The translations under genes and the position numbers were made by a program. Positions 6,029-9,588 of a stretch of DNA of 9,588 nucleotides are shown piece after piece (position 1 is the stretch's first letter; each line of letters begins with the position of its first letter). This DNA is from Bacteroidales bacterium. Its GTDB lineage: Bacteria > Bacteroidota > Bacteroidia > Bacteroidales > UBA10428. The stretch covers positions 1 to 9,588 of the forward strand of contig DNTK01000246.1 in the NCBI GenBank assembly GCA_003508755.1. Reading direction: 5' to 3'. The notes under the pieces are model-generated. The model searched no databases. It saw only the letters and a list, made by a program, of their open reading frames with translations, and had not been told where the DNA came from.

Positions 6029-6949
6029 TTACTTCAAATCATTTGTACTAGATGAAGAAACATTCCCATTATCAATGCTTAATTTACCTCCCAAACGTAC
6101 TTTAAAGCCCTCTTTAAGATCAAGTCGGTCATTAAATATCACAACCAATGATTTACCCGCTTCTACCTGAAAATCGCAATCAAAGGTAAGGTTGTTACCC
6201 GTTAAATAGCTATCTTCTCTGGAACTAAGATAGACCTGGTCTTGATCTGTAACTGTAAAGCTATCATAAAAAGGTGCTAGATAATGGTGTTTTACCCACA
6301 ATACTTCCATTTGCTGAGGAAAATAACCTGCATCATAATCAGGACGCTCAAAATGCCAAGCATTTGGTATTACACTACTTATGTCAAGCGAATTTTGTAT
6401 TGCAACATTTAGCACTATGTGCATTGGATTAACAGGGAAAGCTGGTTCGTCGTTATTTAACGGATTCGGATTATGCAGGCTTCTCAGACGTTTACTGTCT
6501 CCATCAACAAACCACTGTATATAATCTTCCTGCCATATCATTGAAAATGTGTGAAAGTTATCCGAGTAATCAATACTCTCATCTTCATTAGCATGTGGTC
6601 TATTTTGAACATTACCATCAATTTCATTCCAGAAATTCATATGATGTATACGCTGTAATTTAGATGGGTCGTAGTACCCCCAGAAATCATTTTCATTCCA
6701 AAACTCAAAGATATCGATCTCATTCCATGGATTCCCTGAATAAAGCCAAAACGCAGGCCAAAAACCTTTCCCTTTGGGCAATTTAACTCTTGCTGTATAA
6801 ACACCATGGAAGAATTTTTCATCTGTCCAGATTTCTCCGGAACTAAATCTGAATGTCTCATTACTTCCGTTGAAAACTGTTTCTATTGGTGGCTCTTCTT
6901 TTTTTGACACTAGCTTTAATTCCTCCTGAAATAACTTATTTAGAACCAT
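6029..6949 (-). CDS. glycoside hydrolase family 16 protein, N-terminally truncated
   Basis: The 306-residue frame contains most of a GH16 beta-jelly-roll domain (laminarinase/agarase/carrageenase-type, cleaving beta-linked galactans or glucans). SSGEIWTDEKFFHGVYTARV and LPKGKGFWPAFWLY lead to the catalytic WNEIDIFEFW (residues 75-84). Its nucleophile Glu77, assisting Asp79 and acid/base Glu82 are all present. Residues ~225-306 form a tail with LDLKEGFKVRLGGKL, like the short beta repeats at the end of Bacteroidota surface proteins. The start is abnormal: family members have a signal peptide and about 60-80 further residues with the first strands before the LKLVSKKEEP segment, which here is at residue 11. 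Upstream in the same frame (6985-6950) lies KAYLSVLLLIIMVLN, a good signal peptide but with ATT where ATG is expected. So an internal deletion probably fused the signal to the middle of the fold. Secretion and activity are doubtful. Confidence 0.85.
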   Translation of the reverse strand: MVLNKLFQEELKLVSKKEEPPIETVFNGSNETFRFSSGEIWTDEKFFHGVYTARVKLPKGKGFWPAFWLYSGNPWNEIDIFEFWNENDFWGYYDPSKLQRIHHMNFWNEIDGNVQNRPHANEDESIDYSDNFHTFSMIWQEDYIQWFVDGDSKRLRSLHNPNPLNNDEPAFPVNPMHIVLNVAIQNSLDISSVIPNAWHFERPDYDAGYFPQQMEVLWVKHHYLAPFYDSFTVTDQDQVYLSSREDSYLTGNNLTFDCDFQVEAGKSLVVIFNDRLDLKEGFKVRLGGKLSIDNGNVSSSSTNDLK

Positions 6950-7081
6950 TATAATTAACAGCAGTACAGATAGATAAGCTTTAATTTCGCTTATACATCT
7001 TGCTTGTAAATACTACAGTATTCCTGTAAATGTTATAGCTAAAAATCAAACTTAACAAGAGGGAAACTTGGATGGGTTAAA

Positions 7082-8581
7082 CTAATTTGACAAGAACCGG
7101 GCAATCTTGTTTAACAGCAGATCCTTGTCGATGGGTTTTGCCAGGTAATCGTTGCAGCCACTATCGAGGCATCGCTGTTTATCTTCGGGTTGGTTAAAAG
7201 CTGTTTGGGCAATAACAGGCACTGTAATGTTCTGCTGGCGCACAACCTTTATGGCATTAAATCCATTTATTCCAGGCATTTTTATATCCAGAAGAACGAG
7301 ATCGATGTTCTTGTGTTCATTCATGATCTCAAGAAACTGCACCCCATCGTTTGCCCTAATTATTGTGGCTTTTGTTTTTTTAAGAATGGCTTCAAGAAAG
7401 TGATAATTCGAATCTTCATCTTCGGCAATAAGAATGCGTTTCTCTTTCCAGTTATAATCCTGATTGCTTCTTGCTCTTTTTGAAGTGAGTTTATCTATGC
7501 TTAAGAAGGGTATCTGGAATGAAAAAGTGGATCCCTTACGGGGTTTTGATTCTACGGATATTTTCCCGCCCAGCAGATCTACCAATCCTTTAGCAATGGT
7601 AAGCCCAAGTCCTGCTCCCTGAAAATCAGCAGTGCTTTCCTGCTCAATCTGGTAAAAGCGTTCAAAAATAATATCCTGGTATTTCTTGTCGATGCCAATA
7701 CCCGTATCGCTTACTTCAAAACAGTGATTGTCATCCTTTATTTCATAGGTAATTTCAATTTTGCCCTCGTGGGTATATTTTACAGCATTGCTGATAAGTT
7801 GGTCGGCAATGTGTATAAAGCGTTTGCAATCAACAAGCGATTCCATATCCAGGTCAGACTTATGATATATGAAAGTTACATCCGGATTTTGCCGAATTAG
7901 CCTGTTTCGGTATTTCTCAACCAAATCGTTAAGCATAACATGTAACTTACATTTCTTGGGTTCTATTTGCAGCTCATTGGTTTCGAGTTTTGAAAAGTCA
8001 ATGATGTTGTCGATGAGGCTTAAAAGGTTATTCCCAGAATCCTGAATGTATTTATAATAATGTGCACGATCTTGTTCAGAAAGATCCGGATTATTTAAAA
8101 GATTAATAAATCCTAAAATAGCATTAAGTGGTGTTCTGACTTCCCTGCTAATTTTTTCAAGGAAAGCATCTTTTAGCTTGTTGCTTTCTTCCGATTTCTC
8201 AAGCAAAGTATGCAACTCTGCTGTTCGCTTTAGCACTTCGCTATCAATTTTAGATTCTAATTGCTCAAGCTTATTTGACCGTTCGGTAAACTGCTCTTTC
8301 TGAAATTTTATGATCTCTCTCAATTCGGCGGTTTCCGTTTGTTGCTCGGTGAATACTTTTTGCAATTCACGATGTTTTAAATCAGCGTCTTTCATGTTTT
8401 TAAAAAGCAATGCCTGTCTGTTTCGAGAGGCTATATATAAATACCCCAGCAAAAGAATTACACATGCTAAAGCAATATAAATGAGGAAAGATACTAAGGG
8501 TATTGCAGGAAAAACAAAGCTTGAGATGTTGGATGGATTAACGATACTAAAATAATTTAAAATATCAATAATTGGCTGCAT
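7082..8581 (-). CDS. hybrid sensor kinase/response regulator with Arg replacing the H-box histidine
   Basis: The 499-residue protein has one clear membrane helix (residues ~27-50), a long coiled coil (~60-135), a DHp/HisKA domain (~136-202), an HATPase domain (~250-358) and a C-terminal receiver (~381-498). There is no extracellular sensor domain. The ATP-binding boxes are present: N box SNAVKYT (Asn265), G1 DTGIGI (Asp292), F box FERF and G2 GAGLGL. The receiver has the acidic pair Glu387/Asp388, phosphoacceptor Asp432 in LVLLDIKMPG, Thr460 and Lys482. The H box, normally S-H-E-x-R-T-P-L, reads SREVRTPL: residue 146 is Arg, codon AGG at 8146-8144. The Glu and Thr around it, used for phosphatase activity in HisKA proteins, remain. 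So it should bind ATP but cannot autophosphorylate in the usual way. It may act as a phosphatase, a dimer partner of another kinase, or a regulated scaffold. A divergent STAS gene starts 178 bases away. Confidence 0.92.
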   Translation of the reverse strand: MQPIIDILNYFSIVNPSNISSFVFPAIPLVSFLIYIALACVILLLGYLYIASRNRQALLFKNMKDADLKHRELQKVFTEQQTETAELREIIKFQKEQFTERSNKLEQLESKIDSEVLKRTAELHTLLEKSEESNKLKDAFLEKISREVRTPLNAILGFINLLNNPDLSEQDRAHYYKYIQDSGNNLLSLIDNIIDFSKLETNELQIEPKKCKLHVMLNDLVEKYRNRLIRQNPDVTFIYHKSDLDMESLVDCKRFIHIADQLISNAVKYTHEGKIEITYEIKDDNHCFEVSDTGIGIDKKYQDIIFERFYQIEQESTADFQGAGLGLTIAKGLVDLLGGKISVESKPRKGSTFSFQIPFLSIDKLTSKRARSNQDYNWKEKRILIAEDEDSNYHFLEAILKKTKATIIRANDGVQFLEIMNEHKNIDLVLLDIKMPGINGFNAIKVVRQQNITVPVIAQTAFNQPEDKQRCLDSGCNDYLAKPIDKDLLLNKIARFLSN

Positions 8582-8622
8582 ACTATTACTTGCCGGTTAT
8601 AAGTTATACATCGTATTTTTAT

Positions 8623-8630
8623 TAAAGGTA
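8623..8630 (-). promoter_or_regulatory. possible -7 promoter element (TACCTTTA) for the hybrid kinase
   Basis: On the - strand TACCTTTA matches seven of eight positions of TAnnTTTG and would start transcription about 35 bases before the kinase ATG. A TTTG lies 25 bases upstream, wider than the usual 19-21, so support is weak. Confidence 0.25.
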
Positions 8631-8715
8631 ACTAAAATAAGAATAGGATTAAAAACAAAAGGACCATATAAATTGTTTTTATAAATGAAGACATGAGTAA
8701 AGTTTGGCATTGTTC

Positions 8716-8744
8716 TTGACAGATAAATAATAACAGTGTATAAT
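8716..8744 (+). promoter_or_regulatory. perfect sigma-70-type promoter (TTGACA-17-TATAAT)
   Basis: TTGACA (8716-8721) and TATAAT (8739-8744) are separated by exactly 17 bases, a full match to the E. coli housekeeping consensus. Transcription would start near 8751, leaving only about nine bases before the ATG at 8760. The main sigma factor of Bacteroidota prefers a different pair of boxes, so this is unexpected for the phylum. Confidence 0.6.
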
Positions 8745-8759
8745 TTAAACTTAAACATT

Positions 8760-9122
8760 ATGAAACGAGATAACCAAAATTTTCTTGTTGTTAAGAATAA
8801 CAAGAGCAAAGCAAGGGCCTCGTTCAGGAACGTAAACAGATTAACCGTACTGAATTCCGAGGCCATTAGGCTCGGTTTAATCGATATTGCGACCAAGCGA
8901 AATGCCGAACTTGAAATTGACCTAAGGGGCATTAAATTTATCGATAGTTCAATAATCGATACATTTAATCTGCTTTCGCGCATGGCAGGACGATATAATT
9001 CCCGAGTTGTGTTAACCAATGTATCCAATGAAGTTTCGGAATTGATAGAACTGGTTAAGATGCATGCTGTGTTCGATATCAAACATGTTTTGCCCATTAG
9101 CGAACAACGTTCCGTTGCTTAA
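8760..9122 (+). CDS. STAS-domain protein (anti-sigma factor antagonist-like)
   Basis: I choose the ATG at 8760; the earlier in-frame GTG at 8736 overlaps the -10 box and cannot lie on the transcript from that promoter. The 120-residue protein is a single STAS domain. After an N-terminal strand region it has LEIDLRGIKFIDSSIIDTFN (residues 51-70), in which strand-turn-helix IDSS holds the serine position that is phosphorylated in SpoIIAA/RsbV proteins (Ser63 or Ser64). RVVLTNVSNEVSELIEL and MHAVFDI follow, as in the family's last strand and helix. STAS proteins bind partner kinases or anti-sigma factors in the cytoplasm and switch by phosphorylation. No RsbW-like kinase is in view; the neighbour is a divergent hybrid kinase with an intact ATPase domain, a possible partner. 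A terminator closes the unit 75 bases downstream, so it is probably a single-gene transcript. Confidence 0.85.
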   Translation: MKRDNQNFLVVKNNKSKARASFRNVNRLTVLNSEAIRLGLIDIATKRNAELEIDLRGIKFIDSSIIDTFNLLSRMAGRYNSRVVLTNVSNEVSELIELVKMHAVFDIKHVLPISEQRSVA

Positions 9123-9196
9123 TGATCTTTAAGAATACTCGCCATCATGAATTTAGGCTTCAGGCTGAGTAGGATAATACAGAATATTTCACATAT

Positions 9197-9222
9197 AAGC
9201 AGGTTTTTTAGCCTGCTTTTTT
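9197..9222 (+). terminator. rho-independent terminator of the STAS gene
   Basis: AAGCAGG (9197-9203) pairs with CCTGCTT (9212-9218) across an 8-base loop and is followed by a run of T. It separates the STAS gene from the glycosyltransferase downstream. Confidence 0.75.
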
Positions 9223-9242
9223 ATTTTGGTTAAAAAGTAGTT

Positions 9243-9250
9243 TATTTTTG
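9243..9250 (+). promoter_or_regulatory. Bacteroidota -7 promoter element (TATTTTTG)
   Basis: TATTTTTG fits TAnnTTTG completely and lies between the upstream terminator and the ATG at 9273, with a predicted start near 9256 and a leader of about 17 bases. The nearest TTTG upstream is 14 bases away, shorter than the usual -33 spacing. Confidence 0.4.
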
Positions 9251-9272
9251 GAGCAATGAAAACTACTACCCT

Positions 9273-9588
9273 ATGCGTATTATTATCTTTCATTATCACT
9301 TGAATCCGGGTGGAGTTACCCGAATAGTTGAATCACAGGTAAAGGCTCTGCGAGAAACCAATCCCCAAATCCAAATTAAAGTCATTACGGGAGGTTGTCA
9401 GGATACTCAAGTTTTCAAGAATAACAATGTAGCGCTTGTTGTTGATAGTGCACTCAATTATCTTTCCAATACAGAAGGTTTATTCGATAAGCTGGAATCA
9501 ATAACCACCCTGCTAAAAGAAGAAGTCAAGCCCGGCGATGTTCTTCATTTTCATAACCTTAATTTAGGTAAAAACCCACTGGTAACGC
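9273..9588 (+). CDS. GT4-type (GT-B fold) glycosyltransferase, 5' end
   Basis: The frame opens at ATG 9273 and runs off the window after 105 codons without a stop. The N-terminus MRIIIFHYHLNPGGVTRIVE is the first beta strand and glycine-rich GGVxR loop of GT-B glycosyltransferases, which bind the acceptor there. Residues 36-40 (KVITG) form a second strand, and GDVLHFHNLNLGK (residues 88-100) matches the strand that carries a conserved His in GT4 enzymes. The UDP/GDP-sugar-binding C-terminal domain lies outside the window, so donor and product cannot be judged. Such enzymes build exopolysaccharide, O-antigen or glycolipids in the cytoplasm. It has its own likely promoter (9243-9250) and may head an operon to the right. 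Confidence 0.8.
   Translation, partial: MRIIIFHYHLNPGGVTRIVESQVKALRETNPQIQIKVITGGCQDTQVFKNNNVALVVDSALNYLSNTEGLFDKLESITTLLKEEVKPGDVLHFHNLNLGKNPLVT

Noticed and set aside
7152..7483. + strand frames opposite the kinase receiver domain
   Set aside because: Shadows of the hybrid kinase; no signal of their own.
8597..9097. Long - strand frame opposite the STAS gene
   Set aside because: Antisense shadow of a clear STAS gene, with no domain and crossing the intergenic promoter region.
9122..9172. 16-codon ORF whose ATG overlaps the STAS stop (TAATG)
   Set aside because: Very short, no motif and followed by a terminator; the overlap is probably chance.
9256..9303. ATG at 9256 preceded by GGAG, giving a 15-residue hydrophobic peptide
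   Set aside because: It overlaps the GT4 start in another frame and lies at the predicted transcription start; the GT4 frame is far better supported.

Overview
The window looks like part of a Bacteroidota chromosome, perhaps a marine or gut-like Bacteroidales/Marinilabiliales relative; the rank below phylum is a guess. Support comes from the gene families (C10 peptidase lipoprotein, RHS protein with a variable C-terminus, WRQ-type family 39 glycosyltransferase, GH16 with a C-terminal surface-protein-like tail), several lipoprotein signal peptides, strong AT bias, and TAnnTTTG-type -7 boxes in front of some genes.

Left part (1-4340) is accessory DNA on the + strand. It opens with the 3' end of an RHS-repeat protein carrying an NleD/M91-like HExxH metallopeptidase tip (2-886). 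One base later comes a lipoprotein that is the likely immunity protein (888-1514). A 66-residue stand-alone helix-turn-helix protein follows (1676-1876). Next are a streptopain-like C10 cysteine peptidase lipoprotein (2112-3419) and, three bases later, a small lipoprotein that may be its inhibitor (3423-3866). So two modules of 'exported peptidase plus tightly coupled downstream lipoprotein' flank a small regulator. The stretch 3867-4361 has no convincing intact gene. It holds an 11-bp tandem repeat, a possible promoter, a short segment resembling a tRNA 3' end, a strong terminator, an orphan reading frame and a bidirectional terminator.

Middle part (4340-6985) is a zone of gene decay. A membrane glycosyltransferase (4362-5828, - strand) is cut by one in-frame TAA at codon 41. 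A roughly 30-codon + strand fragment (5869-5964) looks like the N-terminus of a family 2 glycosyltransferase. A GH16 glycosidase (6029-6949, - strand) keeps its catalytic motif but lacks the first part of the fold, and a signal-peptide-like stretch with no standard start codon lies directly upstream in the same frame.

Right part (7082-9588) is visibly richer in GC and looks like core genome. It has a hybrid histidine kinase on the - strand whose H-box histidine is replaced by arginine, and a divergent STAS-domain protein (8760-9122) behind a perfect TTGACA-17-TATAAT promoter. A terminator then precedes the 5' end of a GT4-type glycosyltransferase (9273 onward, cut by the window edge). The kinase and STAS protein may form one signalling unit, but the sequence does not prove it.
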